The notes beneath the pieces are model-generated. The model saw only the letters and a list, made by a program, of their open reading frames with translations. It had not been told where the DNA came from and searched no databases. 64,000 nt of DNA, taken from positions 1-64,000 of the forward strand of contig NZ_WMIB01000021.1 of NCBI RefSeq assembly GCF_009711125.1, given 5' to 3'. Positions 9,082-17,242 of the stretch are shown here, piece by piece. A program made the translations under genes and the position numbers. How positions within the stretch are numbered: the first letter of the stretch is position 1; each line of letters begins with the position of its first letter. This stretch comes from Metabacillus mangrovi. GTDB lineage: Bacteria > Bacillota > Bacilli > Bacillales > Bacillaceae.

Positions 9082-9522
9082 ATGCAAAAACGGTTCATGC
9101 TGCTGCTAATTGTTTTCGCGTTGACGGCCTGTCAATCTGAAAAAACGGTTCAGGTTGAAAAGTGGAAGGACACGAGCCCTGTTTTTACAAGTGAATATGG
9201 AGAGATGTTTGGAAAAGAAGGAAGAATTGGCATTATCGGCTCGAAAGCCATTACAGAAAACGGCCAAAAGTGGATGTGGCATTTTTGGGGAGATGATGCG
9301 ATATCTGATAAAGGATGGGAAGTAAAAGCATTCCGGCACGGAGAAGAGGAACCTATTAATCCAGTCACATTTAAAGATGAAATCTTAATCCCCAGGGGTG
9401 ATGAAATACATGGACATGCCCGATCTGGCATCCTGTTTCCGGAATCCGGGCTATGGAAGCTGAAGGTTTACATTGATGGGGAATTCTTTGATGAAATGGT
9501 GGTAGGAATTGAGCAGGAATAA
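9082..9522 (+). CDS. lipoprotein, DUF4871-like
   Basis: Short signal with lipobox L-T-A-C (Cys17). The mature part has EYGEMFGKEGRIGIIGS, ENGQKWMWHFWGDD and HGHARSGILFPESGLWKLKVYIDGEFF; W-M-W-H-F-W and the closing G-L-W-K-L-x-V-Y strand point to an immunoglobulin-like fold as in DUF4871 proteins. Expected on the outer face of the membrane. Function unknown. A GGAGA site precedes the ATG; the DUF5071-like pseudogene follows 21 bases later. Confidence 0.7.
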   Translation: MQKRFMLLLIVFALTACQSEKTVQVEKWKDTSPVFTSEYGEMFGKEGRIGIIGSKAITENGQKWMWHFWGDDAISDKGWEVKAFRHGEEEPINPVTFKDEILIPRGDEIHGHARSGILFPESGLWKLKVYIDGEFFDEMVVGIEQE

Positions 9523-9543
9523 CCACAAGAAAGGAAAGGACTT

Positions 9544-9996
9544 ATGGAAAACGAAGAGATAATTTCCCATGTTTATCAACTAAACTGGCACCTCCCAAAA
9601 AAGATTCAGGAGGAAGCCATGTCTGTTCTAAAGCTGATTCCGCCTGAGAAAGCTGATCTGCTGATCCCGAAGTATGGAAAAGAGTGCTGGGAAAATGGAG
9701 TAGCAATTTTAAAGGAAATCGGCAATCCGCGAAACAAAAAGGCGCTGCCGAAGCTTGCTGCACTGCTGCAGGACCGGAATTGACCTGGGGCACTGGGAGC
9801 CATTGAGATTTTTAGAGAAATCGGAAAGGAACGAAGTATTCTCTATATCGAGGCAGAAGTCAGCAAAGCCCTCGAACTTCAGGATGCAGACTGGCTTGAA
9901 CATTTGGAGTATGCCATTGATGATTTGGGGATTGGCGAAAGCCACTTTGCAAATGCGGTTCATTACAGGAAATTGAAACGGCTCGCAAGCAAGTAA
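9544..9996 (+). pseudogene. DUF5071-like gene broken by in-frame TGA
   Basis: One continuous frame of 150 codons is interrupted only by TGA at 9781-9783, in the context LLQDRN-stop-PGALGAIEIF. The motif in this helical-repeat family is N-W-P-x-A, so TGG to TGA is the simplest explanation. The downstream half (EIGKERSILYIEAEVSKALE and on to KLKRLASK) stays in frame, so the lesion looks recent. The first 79 residues alone could still be made. RBS AAGGAAAGGA precedes the ATG. Confidence 0.75.
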
Positions 9997-10006
9997 GACC
10001 GGATAG

Positions 10007-10035
10007 TTGACTTACGCAGCTCTCCGGGGTAAAAT
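10007..10035 (+). promoter_or_regulatory. SigA-type promoter of dioxygenase gene
   Basis: TTGACT (10007-10012), a 17-base spacer and TAAAAT (10030-10035). Confidence 0.7.
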
Positions 10036-10056
10036 TATCTCGAAATCAAGATAATT
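10033..10056 (+). promoter_or_regulatory. MhqR-like operator
   Basis: Palindrome with arms AATTATCT (10033-10040) and AGATAATT (10049-10056). The centre ATCTCGAAATCAAGAT is close to the ATCTCGAATTCGAGAT operator of the MarR-type repressor MhqR. It overlaps the -10 box and presumed start site. The adjoining gene is of the class MhqR controls; no mhqR gene is in the window. Confidence 0.6.
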
Positions 10057-10074
10057 AAAAAGGAGCTGGTGAGG

Positions 10075-11052
10075 ATGAACCAACTAAAAGGGATCCATCA
10101 CGTAACGGCGATCACGAGCAGTGCTGAGAAGAACTATCAATTTTTCACATATGTATTGGGCATGAGATTGGTAAAGAAAACGGTCAATCAGGATGACATC
10201 CAGACGTACCACTTGTTTTTCGCAGATGATAAGGGAAGTGCGGGGACGGATATGACGTTCTTTGATTTTCCGGGCATTCAGAAGGGGATCCATGGAACGA
10301 ACGAGATCTCCAAAACCTCGTTCCGCGTTCCGACTGACGCATCACTGGACTACTGGGTAAAGCGTTTTGACCGTCTGGATGTGAAACATGAGGGCATCCA
10401 GGAGCAGTTTGGGAAAAAGACAATATCTTTTGCAGATTTTGATGACCAGAGGTATCAGCTGATTTCTGATGAATTCAATCAGGGAATTGAATCCGGGACA
10501 CCTTGGAAAAATGGGCCGGTTCCACTCGAGCATGCCATTACCGGTCTCGGACCGATTTTTGTCCGGATTGCGAATTTCGATTTCTTTAAGCAGATGCTCG
10601 AGAAGGTTCTTCTTTTCAAAGAGGTTGCTGAGGAAGGAGACTTCCATCTGTTTGAAGTCGGCAAAGGCGGGAACGGAGCCCAGGTGATCGTTGAAGTTCA
10701 GCCGGAAATGCCGGAAGCGGTACAGGGCTATGGAACGGTGCACCATGTCGCGTTCCGGGTGGAGGACCGGACGGTGCTGGATGAGTGGACAGACCGCCTA
10801 TCAAGCTTCCGCCTGCCGAACTCCGGCTATGTGAACCGCCACTTCTTCGAGTCGCTCTATGCAAGGGTTGCCCCGCAGATTCTGTTCGAGTTCGCAACCG
10901 ACGGACCAGGCTTCATGGGCGATGAACCGTATGAAACCCTTGGTGAAAAACTGTCGCTTCCGCCATTTTTAGAGCCGAAGCGCCCGGAAATCGAGGGACT
11001 GGTACGGCCGATTGATACGGTACGGAGCACAAAGGAGTTTGTGAAGGAATAA
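10075..11052 (+). CDS. ring-cleaving dioxygenase, VOC family (MhqA/MhqO-like)
   Basis: 325 residues with two vicinal-oxygen-chelate modules: GIHHVTAITSSAEKNYQFFT at the N-terminus and GTVHHVAFRVEDRTVLDEW near residue 220, with FEFATDGPGF supplying the last metal-ligand region. Relatives in B. subtilis detoxify hydroquinones and catechols as part of the quinone/thiol stress response. ATG 10075 is 9 bases from AGGAG (10061-10065); a GTG at 10069 is too close. An MhqR-like operator overlaps the promoter, and a terminator follows, so it is a single-gene unit. Confidence 0.88.
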   Translation: MNQLKGIHHVTAITSSAEKNYQFFTYVLGMRLVKKTVNQDDIQTYHLFFADDKGSAGTDMTFFDFPGIQKGIHGTNEISKTSFRVPTDASLDYWVKRFDRLDVKHEGIQEQFGKKTISFADFDDQRYQLISDEFNQGIESGTPWKNGPVPLEHAITGLGPIFVRIANFDFFKQMLEKVLLFKEVAEEGDFHLFEVGKGGNGAQVIVEVQPEMPEAVQGYGTVHHVAFRVEDRTVLDEWTDRLSSFRLPNSGYVNRHFFESLYARVAPQILFEFATDGPGFMGDEPYETLGEKLSLPPFLEPKRPEIEGLVRPIDTVRSTKEFVKE

Positions 11053-11059
11053 GTGATGT

Positions 11060-11094
11060 AAACCGGGGAGATTGCCTCCCCGGTTTTCTTTTTT
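11060..11094 (+). terminator. terminator of dioxygenase gene
   Basis: 11-bp stem AACCGGGGAG type (11060-11070 with 11076-11086), loop ATTGC, T-rich tail. Confidence 0.85.
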
Positions 11095-11230
11095 GGAACG
11101 GTTACGGAGAGAAATTTCTCCGAAAACAGGCTCTGATAAAGCCGGTTCGCTTTAAAATAGAAACTCATCGGAGCAGTTTGCCGGCTGAATTGAGAAAATT
11201 CCCATTGAAGCCTCTCAGCCAGGCAGCTTA

Positions 11231-11350
11231 TCAACGAAAATATCAAGTTATCTGCGAAAAAACTAAGAAATCGACGAAAAAACCAGTATATCGACGAAAA
11301 CATAGATTTATCTTCGAAAACAACGAAATATCGATTTTTCGACAGGATTT
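11231..11350. repeat. phased 20-nt repeat array, copy 1
   Basis: Six units starting exactly 20 bases apart (11231, 11251, 11271, 11291, 11311, 11331). Units one to five begin TCNNCGAAAA (TCAACGAAAA, TCTGCGAAAA, TCGACGAAAA twice, TCTTCGAAAA), the sixth TCGATTTTTCG. The other ten bases of each unit are not conserved. Open frames across it look fortuitous. A shorter copy lies at 38946-38998. Confidence 0.75.
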
Positions 11351-11400
11351 GCTCTTCTTCTTCCAGTCCTACTGACGATTCAAGTTAGCATAATAAAGAA

Positions 11401-11424
11401 GCAGAGATGAAAAGCCATCTCTGC
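11401..11424. terminator. bidirectional terminator
   Basis: Stem GCAGAGATG/CATCTCTGC with loop AAAAGC; T-rich on both strands. It ends the AI-2E-type gene on the minus strand. Confidence 0.7.
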
Positions 11425-11433
11425 GTTTTATCT

Positions 11434-12549
11434 TTACCTGCCATCTTCTTCAATCTTCAGGACTTGTTTCTTTTGAATTTTATGCAGTTGATACAACCGG
11501 TAAATATGACTGACGATCACTTTCAGCACAGCATAGACAGGCACAGCGAGAATCATGAAGAGCAAGCCGCCCATGCTTCCGGCGACGAGCAAGAGAAGGA
11601 TGATGGTTAATGGATGGACATCGAGTTTCCGCCCCATGATGAGCGGGGAGCTGATATTTCCGTCAATTTGCTGGACAATAATCGCGACAATCAAGACTTT
11701 GACTGCCATAAATGGAGAGTCAATGAATCCGATGATTAGTGCCGGAATAATAGCTAAGAACGGCCCGATAAACGGGATTACATTCGTAAACATGGCCACT
11801 ATCGCCAGGATTAAAGAATAATTGACGCCGATAATCAGGTAGCCTATGTACATCATGATACCGACTATAAGACAGATGATTGCCTGTCCCTGGATGTAGG
11901 AACTTAGCGCGGAGTCCATGTCCTTTAGAATTTTTTTTGATTCGTTTGATTTTAACGGAAAGAAGCGGGCAATCTTTGCTGACAGGCCTTCGCTGTCTTT
12001 TAAAAGATAAAACAGGATAAATGGAACCGTCACGATGATGGTGGCAAGGCTTGAGATAATGCCAATTACGCCTGTAATGCCATTTCCGATATTGCTTACA
12101 TTGCTTTTAAGATAATCAGAAATTTGGGCCGTCGCCTGTTCCACCGTCATATTGCTGTTTTCCTCGAAACGGGACATCCATGAACTTTGTCTGATTTCAT
12201 TGGCTTTGGTCTGAAGCGTTTCAATAATACCTGGCGCATTATCAATCAGTGTTTTGAACTGCTTCTGAATTTCGGGTCCAATGAGGAAGAACAGCAGCGT
12301 GCCGATGCCGATAAATAAAACGTAAATGACAAGGATCGACAGCGTCTTCGGAACCCGCTTTTGATTCAGATAAAGGACGGTTGGCCGGAACAAGTAAAAG
12401 ATTACACCGGCAATCAAAAACGGGAAAAATAACGTTTGAAAAATGATGACAAGCGGTGTGAAAATAAACTGAACCTTCACAGCAAGCATAATGATGACCA
12501 AAATAATAATAATGGCATAACCCATCCGAAAGTATTTGGAATCCGGCAA
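11434..12549 (-). CDS. AI-2E family membrane transporter
   Basis: 371 residues with about eight membrane spans in the family pattern: three N-terminal spans, a soluble region (residues about 100-150), then FILFYLLKDSEGLS, NVIPFIGPFLAIIPALIIG and the diagnostic QQIDGNISSPLIMGRKLDVH near residue 300. Members include the TqsA quorum exporter and Na+/H+ antiporters, so substrate is open. Start is TTG with GGGAG about 9 bases upstream. Confidence 0.88.
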   Translation of the reverse strand: MPDSKYFRMGYAIIIILVIIMLAVKVQFIFTPLVIIFQTLFFPFLIAGVIFYLFRPTVLYLNQKRVPKTLSILVIYVLFIGIGTLLFFLIGPEIQKQFKTLIDNAPGIIETLQTKANEIRQSSWMSRFEENSNMTVEQATAQISDYLKSNVSNIGNGITGVIGIISSLATIIVTVPFILFYLLKDSEGLSAKIARFFPLKSNESKKILKDMDSALSSYIQGQAIICLIVGIMMYIGYLIIGVNYSLILAIVAMFTNVIPFIGPFLAIIPALIIGFIDSPFMAVKVLIVAIIVQQIDGNISSPLIMGRKLDVHPLTIILLLLVAGSMGGLLFMILAVPVYAVLKVIVSHIYRLYQLHKIQKKQVLKIEEDGR

Positions 12550-12813
12550 ACTGGAACACTCCCTTTTTGAAAGCTAATATCGCCATTGCTTCATTTATAC
12601 AAGCTTAGATACTCAATTATATAAGAAAACAAGAAGAAACGCATTTCTTCCCAGATATTCTGTAACAGCGTACTTTACCAGGTCAATAAAAATCGGAAAT
12701 TTTAGGGGAATAGCATGGAAGGAATTTAGCTGTATTTCAAGAAGGACCTATAGAGAAAATATGGGTCAAAAAATTAATATATCGACTTTTCTAAAAACCG
12801 GCATACTTTGTTT

Positions 12814-12840
12814 AAGCACAGATCCTCAATCTCTGTGCTT
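12814..12840. terminator. terminator enclosing a stop codon
   Basis: Stem AAGCACAGA/TCTGTGCTT (12814-12822 with 12832-12840). The methyltransferase stop codon (12826-12828) lies in the loop. Confidence 0.65.
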
Positions 12841-13536
12841 TTCCGCATTTATTATCAAAAATACCGGTGCCCTTAAAAGCTCTTCGTATCTTTCCGGGTT
12901 CTGCTCTTTAAACCGCTCTGTTGGCTTCGGCTCAACGACCTCCTTAATTGAAAAACAGGACAGCGTTTCATTTAGAATTTTTTCAAGAGGCCGTCTGTAA
13001 AAAGGCACCGCAAAGGTCCGCCCTTCTTTTTTCCATTGATCGACGATGCGGTCGGTTTGAAAATAAAGGGGCTCCTGAAGCAGCTGTACATCTGTAAATG
13101 GATGGTGGAAAGAGAAGAGCAGCTTTCCGCCAGGCTTTAGTACCCTGTTGAATTCCTTGAAGGTGGCTGACCAATCCTCCAGGTAATGGAGGGTTAGAGA
13201 GCTCACAATCTGATCGAAGGACTGATCTTCGAAAGGGAGCGCTCCGGCTAAATTCAGGCAGTGCACTTCAGCAAGGTGTCCGGTCCTCCTTTTAGCGGCC
13301 TGAACCATCTCCGGACTGATATCTGCAGCTGTAACCTTTGCGCCTCGTTGCGCCAATTTCACCGTATACCACCCGGCAGCACATCCTGCATCAAAAATGT
13401 TCAGACCACTCAAGTCTTCCGGCAGACATTCCAGCATCGCCGGCCTTTCATATTCACTGTTGAATAAACTTGCCGAATCAATGGAATGCTCATAGATTTC
13501 AGCAAGCTGGTTGAAAACATGGATTACCTCTTTCAT
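12826..13536 (-). CDS. class I SAM-dependent methyltransferase
   Basis: 236 residues. Motif I is NIFDAGCAAGWYTVKLA near residue 50, then VTAADISPEMV, FDQIVSSLTLHYLEDW (motif II region) and LKPGGKLLFSFHHP. The Methyltransf_11 fold with a helical N-terminal cap suggests a small-molecule substrate. ATG 13536 is 8 bases from GAGAGG; the GTG at 13545 overlaps that site. Base composition is like its neighbours. No obvious partner gene. Confidence 0.85.
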   Translation of the reverse strand: MKEVIHVFNQLAEIYEHSIDSASLFNSEYERPAMLECLPEDLSGLNIFDAGCAAGWYTVKLAQRGAKVTAADISPEMVQAAKRRTGHLAEVHCLNLAGALPFEDQSFDQIVSSLTLHYLEDWSATFKEFNRVLKPGGKLLFSFHHPFTDVQLLQEPLYFQTDRIVDQWKKEGRTFAVPFYRRPLEKILNETLSCFSIKEVVEPKPTERFKEQNPERYEELLRAPVFLIINAEKHRD

Positions 13537-13560
13537 TATAAACACCTCTCTGAATAGTAG

Positions 13561-13796
13561 GTGCCGGAGCTTTATCCTGATGAAGCAGTAAAGCTTCGAA
13601 CCGTTGGGGGACAGGGGCTCGCAGCAGCGAGCCTCTGTCCCCTGTTACGTTAAAGCAGCAGGGGACTGGCACCGTGCCAGTCCCCACATTCTCTGCCGTA
13701 CTAAAGCTCCGGCACCGCCTCTGTAAACCGTTGATACTAAAGGGCTCGCAGGCCATAGCCTCTGTCCCCCGCTGCGGTGAAGCGGTGCAGGCACCC
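13561..13796. repeat. dispersed palindromic repeat family R1, copy A
   Basis: A mosaic of motifs shared with copies at 34848 and 39078/40497: ACTAAAGCTCCGGCACC, GCGAGCCTCTGTCCCC and a central palindrome with 12-base arms GGGGACTGGCAC (13661-13672) and GTGCCAGTCCCC (13674-13685). Short open frames in it are by-products. It fills the gap between the methyltransferase and MBL genes. Confidence 0.8.
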
Positions 13797-13814
13797 CACC
13801 TCTACACCGTCAGA

Positions 13815-14678
13815 TCACACCGGCAACCTGCACCCCAAAACCCCACTCTCCGCATACTCAAACAAAAACCGCACGTTCCGCTCGTACACACTGTGCCGTG
13901 CCAAGCCGGAGAGTTTTTTGGGCATCGGAGCAGCGAGGATTTCATCTGGGGTGCGGCCTTTTATTTTTAAATTCATAACATGGTCCATCAGTTCCCGGAT
14001 ATAGTCCTGCGTTTTCTGAATGGTTTCGGGGCCGCCGACAGGGCCGTGTCCTGGAACAATGGCTTCAATTTTAAAAGGCGCCATCCGGTCGAGGACGGTG
14101 ATCCATTCCTCGGGTCTGCCGCAGCCCATCCAGGCATGGCGGTCAGCGAGCACGAGATCGCCGGCGAAAAGAATTTTTTCTACCGGCAGATACAAAAATA
14201 AGTCGCTGCAGGAGTGGGCGCAGCCGAAATGGTAGAGCTCCGCTGACCGGGTCTTTCCTTCCAAAACGAGTTTATCTTCGATCAGTAATGTGGGGAGGGT
14301 TTCTTCCATGATTCCAACCGCAAGGTCCATGAGGTCCAGTCCTTGCACAGGGGCTGATTCCGATATAAGACTGCCGGCCATCTCCGCCTTTGTTTTTGCG
14401 GTCGAAATAATGACCGTGTCCTTAAAGATTTGGTTGCCGTTCGTGTGATCACTGTGATAATGACTGTTGACTGTATATTTTACCCGGTTGCCTGTCCGTT
14501 CCTCTGCCTCAGTGCGCAATACGGCAGCCGCCTGGGGCAGGGATAGTGTATCGAAAACCAGTGTTTCTTCCCCTAAATCAATAAAACCGGCGTTGCCGAT
14601 TGCCTCCATTCCTTCTTTTGCGATTGCAGCATACACACCTGGCCGGATTTCCGTACAAGTAAAGTATGGATGATCCAC
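13815..14678 (-). CDS. MBL-fold metallo-hydrolase
   Basis: 287 residues with all five metallo-beta-lactamase motifs: NSHYHSDHTNGN (H-x-H-x-D-H), FGCAHSCSDLFLYL, FAGDLVLADRHAWM and IVPGHGPVGGPE. This B3/glyoxalase-II-like set binds two metals; the substrate is unknown. The frame extends upstream, but AGGAGGT lies 6 bases before GTG 14678 (VDHPYFTCTE), which I take as start. The 3' end reaches into repeat copy A without being truncated. Confidence 0.87.
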   Translation of the reverse strand: MDHPYFTCTEIRPGVYAAIAKEGMEAIGNAGFIDLGEETLVFDTLSLPQAAAVLRTEAEERTGNRVKYTVNSHYHSDHTNGNQIFKDTVIISTAKTKAEMAGSLISESAPVQGLDLMDLAVGIMEETLPTLLIEDKLVLEGKTRSAELYHFGCAHSCSDLFLYLPVEKILFAGDLVLADRHAWMGCGRPEEWITVLDRMAPFKIEAIVPGHGPVGGPETIQKTQDYIRELMDHVMNLKIKGRTPDEILAAPMPKKLSGLARHSVYERNVRFLFEYAESGVLGCRLPV

Positions 14679-14840
14679 AATGTGACCTCCTGGATTTTGG
14701 CTTAGGGTTAACCTATTCGTCAAAAAAAAGACGAATTCCTTTATCAACTATTAACAAAAAATCAAGAATCGGTCTGGCTTTTACTTGGAAAAAAAGCGGT
14801 ATAATAAAATTTCGTCAAACAAATCGGAAGGGGAATCACT

Positions 14841-15083
14841 ATGGATAATCTGGGGCTTGCAAAGCTGATACAAGAAAGCGTAAAAGGCATGACGGAGCGG
14901 ATGGAACAGATCGAGAACAGACTTGAAGGCGTTGAAAAGAAGCTGGAGGATGTATATGTTCTTGTAAAAGATACACAGAAGACAAGCAAGAACCTTCAAT
15001 TTGACATAGACTTAATAGGCGAAAAAATGAATACTCAGGAAAAGCTTTTGAACAGGGTGTACAAGCATTTGGAACTGGAATAG
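14841..15083 (+). CDS. small coiled-coil protein
   Basis: 80 residues, almost wholly helical with a heptad pattern: MTERMEQIENRLEGVEKKLE then DVYVLVKDTQKTSKNLQFDI and EKLLNRVYKHLELE. No membrane segment. RBS GAAGGGGAATC precedes the ATG and a TATAAT box lies about 40 bases upstream. Function unknown. Confidence 0.7.
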   Translation: MDNLGLAKLIQESVKGMTERMEQIENRLEGVEKKLEDVYVLVKDTQKTSKNLQFDIDLIGEKMNTQEKLLNRVYKHLELE

Positions 15084-15119
15084 GGGATGCATGCCGGCAC
15101 GGAAGTTGTTATGCTGTAG

Positions 15120-15491
15120 TAAAAGTATGAAGATCGGAGTGCTTGGCAACTGAACACGTCATCCTGGAATACGCCTTATCTTGAAATCTTAAAGCTTGAG
15201 GATCTCAGAGATAAGATGCTTGAATACTGTGAGGAGAATCCATCCAGTACTGTCAGCCTGTACCCTTATATTGTGTCGGACTACCCTGAAGAGACGGACC
15301 TGATATTCAGGCACTACATAAAAGCTCATACCGCTCGAGCAAACAACAGAAGCGGATACAGGCAGGCGGCAAGACTCTTTGCTCTTTATGCGGATGCGTG
15401 CGGGGAGGAAAAGGCGCTGCAATTAAAGCACGATTTGCTCGCGGAGTACCCTAACAGACCTGCGGTGGTGGACGAGTTCGGGAAAATGTAA
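15120..15491 (+). pseudogene. C-terminal fragment, SWIM zinc-finger-protein-like
   Basis: The frame is open from just after TAA at about 15117 but has no start before ATG 15216, which lacks a ribosome site. The readable part (WQLNTSSWNTPYLEILKLED, then IFRHYIKAHTARANNRSGYR, then HDLLAEYPNRPAVVDEFGKM) resembles the tail of SWIM zinc-finger proteins, where a helical region ends in Y-P-x-R-P-A-x-x-D-E. The SWIM motif and most of the protein are missing. Family assignment is tentative. Confidence 0.45.
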
Positions 15492-15497
15492 ATGGAG

Positions 15498-15527
15498 GCA
15501 GATCTCATGAGGGGATCTGCTTTTTTT
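15498..15527 (+). terminator. intrinsic terminator
   Basis: Stem GCAGATC/GATCTGC (15498-15504 with 15514-15520) followed by T7. Confidence 0.75.
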
Positions 15528-15665
15528 CAGCCGCTCCAAAACTTTCTAAAAATCCCTGCCCCTTTCTAAAGATAATGGAATTTTATATTGGGTGCTCTCC
15601 CGCTACAATAAAAGTACGAAAGGTTCAGGCGCTCACAGGGGAGGCGGCGCACTTCACAGTTAAAA

Positions 15666-15679
15666 TGTAAACGCTAACA
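15666..15679 (+). promoter_or_regulatory. cre site upstream of sugar ABC operon
   Basis: TGTAAACGCTAACA fits the CcpA consensus TGWAARCGYTWNCW fully. It lies about 160 bases before the binding-protein gene, in the otherwise gene-free leader 15528-15841. A LacI-family operator is the alternative reading. Confidence 0.7.
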
Positions 15680-15841
15680 AACCGGATGGAGAAATTGAAT
15701 GAGGGGTTGGCAGGCAAACAGTTTACCTTGTGCTGCTCAAAACGCAGCCGCCTCTTCCGGATGTGAAGGAGCTGGCTGGAAGATGGCCGGAGCATGGGCT
15801 CTGGGACCGTTAATCAAATCTTAAACAGGGGGCTTTTACAG

Positions 15842-17176
15842 ATGAAAAAAGGATTGATCTGGCTGATGTCCATTCTGATGATACTCGTTTTGGGGCTTGC
15901 CGGCTGTTCCGCAGCGGAGCCTCAGCAGGCGCAGTCCTCGGAAAAAGGCGGAAAATCGATTACCGTTCTGGTTGAAGGGGGAAGCCCGGCCTTCAAGGTA
16001 GCGAAGGAAACAGCGGCAGAATTCAAGGAAAAAACGGGCTATGAAGTGAAAATCGAATCCGTTCCTTATACAGGAGTGTACGACAAGCTGAAGGCTGAGG
16101 TTGCTTCGCGTGCTGGTGCCTTTGATGTCGCTACCATTGATATTCTCTGGTTCCCGGCTCTTGCGGGCGGATTGCTTCCGCTGGATGGAATGATTTCAGA
16201 GGAAGTAAAAGGCGACCTGTTTCCGGGCCTTGTTGAAGGAGGCAGTTTCCAGGGCAAAGAATACGGAATGCCGGTGTGGACGAACGCCAAAAACCTGATT
16301 TACCGGAAGGACTTGTTCGAAGATCCGAAAAACAAGGAAGCGTTCCAGGCGAAATACGGCTATGAGCTGAAGCCGCCAACTACTTGGCAGGAATACAGGG
16401 ACACAGCCGCTTTTTTCACACAGGATACGGATAAGGATGGAAAGATGGATCAATACGGAACGACCGTTTTCGGAGCGAATAACGGTGATGCAGTAGCAAG
16501 CTGGCTTGATCATGCAGCACAGGCAGGCGCCGGACCGCTTGTGATCGGGGAAGACGGCAAGGTGAATGTAAACAGCAAGCCGTATGTGGATTCCCTGCAA
16601 TTTTTATCAGACCTGTTAATGAAGGATAAATCCGTACCGGCTGGAGCACTGGAAATGGCATCGGCTGAAACGTCCGAGCTTTTCTGGAACGGCAAAGCAG
16701 CAATGATGCTTGCCTGGGGACACTTTTACGTGCCATCGAATGATGCCAGCCAGTCCAAAGTAGCCGGAAAAGTAGGCAGTGCGCCGATGATCGGCGGAAG
16801 CGGGGGAATCGGTGCGGTGCCGGGACCGTGGTACCAAGTCATTCCGAGTTCCTCGAAAAAACAGGATATCGCCAAAGACTATCTGGAGTTCATTTACGAA
16901 AAGAACGAGTTGTTTATGAAGACTCTCGGAGTGGCAGCAAGAAAGTCTGTTTTTGAAAAGTACGGCAAGGAGAAAGGCTATGAGCATCTTGAGCCGCTGA
17001 CCGCTACATTAAGCGGACCGCAGACGCAGAACCGCCCGGCCATTAAGGAGTGGCAGCAAATTGAGAGTGAAGCCCTGATCCCTGCTGTCCAGTATGTTCT
17101 GTCAGGTGAAAAGACACCGCAGGAAGCGCTGGATTGGGCAAAGGATATTATCGAAGGGATTGTCCCTCCTCAATAA
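15842..17176 (+). CDS. sugar ABC transporter substrate-binding lipoprotein
   Basis: Signal peptide with lipobox L-A-G-C (about residue 23 from ATG 15842), then a family-1 solute-binding fold: SITVLVEGGSPAFKVAKETA, DVATIDILWFPALA, YGMPVWTNAKNLIYRKDLFED, a D-x-D-x-D-G calcium-loop-like TQDTDKDGKMDQYG, and FWNGKAAMMLAWGHF. It should capture an oligosaccharide, most likely a fructoside given the GH32 gene downstream. First gene of the transport operon. A frame extends upstream to 15794 but without a ribosome site. Confidence 0.92.
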   Translation: MKKGLIWLMSILMILVLGLAGCSAAEPQQAQSSEKGGKSITVLVEGGSPAFKVAKETAAEFKEKTGYEVKIESVPYTGVYDKLKAEVASRAGAFDVATIDILWFPALAGGLLPLDGMISEEVKGDLFPGLVEGGSFQGKEYGMPVWTNAKNLIYRKDLFEDPKNKEAFQAKYGYELKPPTTWQEYRDTAAFFTQDTDKDGKMDQYGTTVFGANNGDAVASWLDHAAQAGAGPLVIGEDGKVNVNSKPYVDSLQFLSDLLMKDKSVPAGALEMASAETSELFWNGKAAMMLAWGHFYVPSNDASQSKVAGKVGSAPMIGGSGGIGAVPGPWYQVIPSSSKKQDIAKDYLEFIYEKNELFMKTLGVAARKSVFEKYGKEKGYEHLEPLTATLSGPQTQNRPAIKEWQQIESEALIPAVQYVLSGEKTPQEALDWAKDIIEGIVPPQ

Positions 17177-17242
17177 AGCTTCAAGATCTCCTCGGAGGAT
17201 TCCTCAGAGGAGATTTTCATTCATGGAAAGGAGGCAAGCAAC

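Noticed and set aside
9781-9783. TGA read as tryptophan (genetic-code change)
   Set aside because: Many other genes here end in TGA, including operon genes with ATGA overlaps.
11231-11350. CRISPR-like short array
   Set aside because: Repeats of 10 bases with 10-base gaps are far too short and degenerate.
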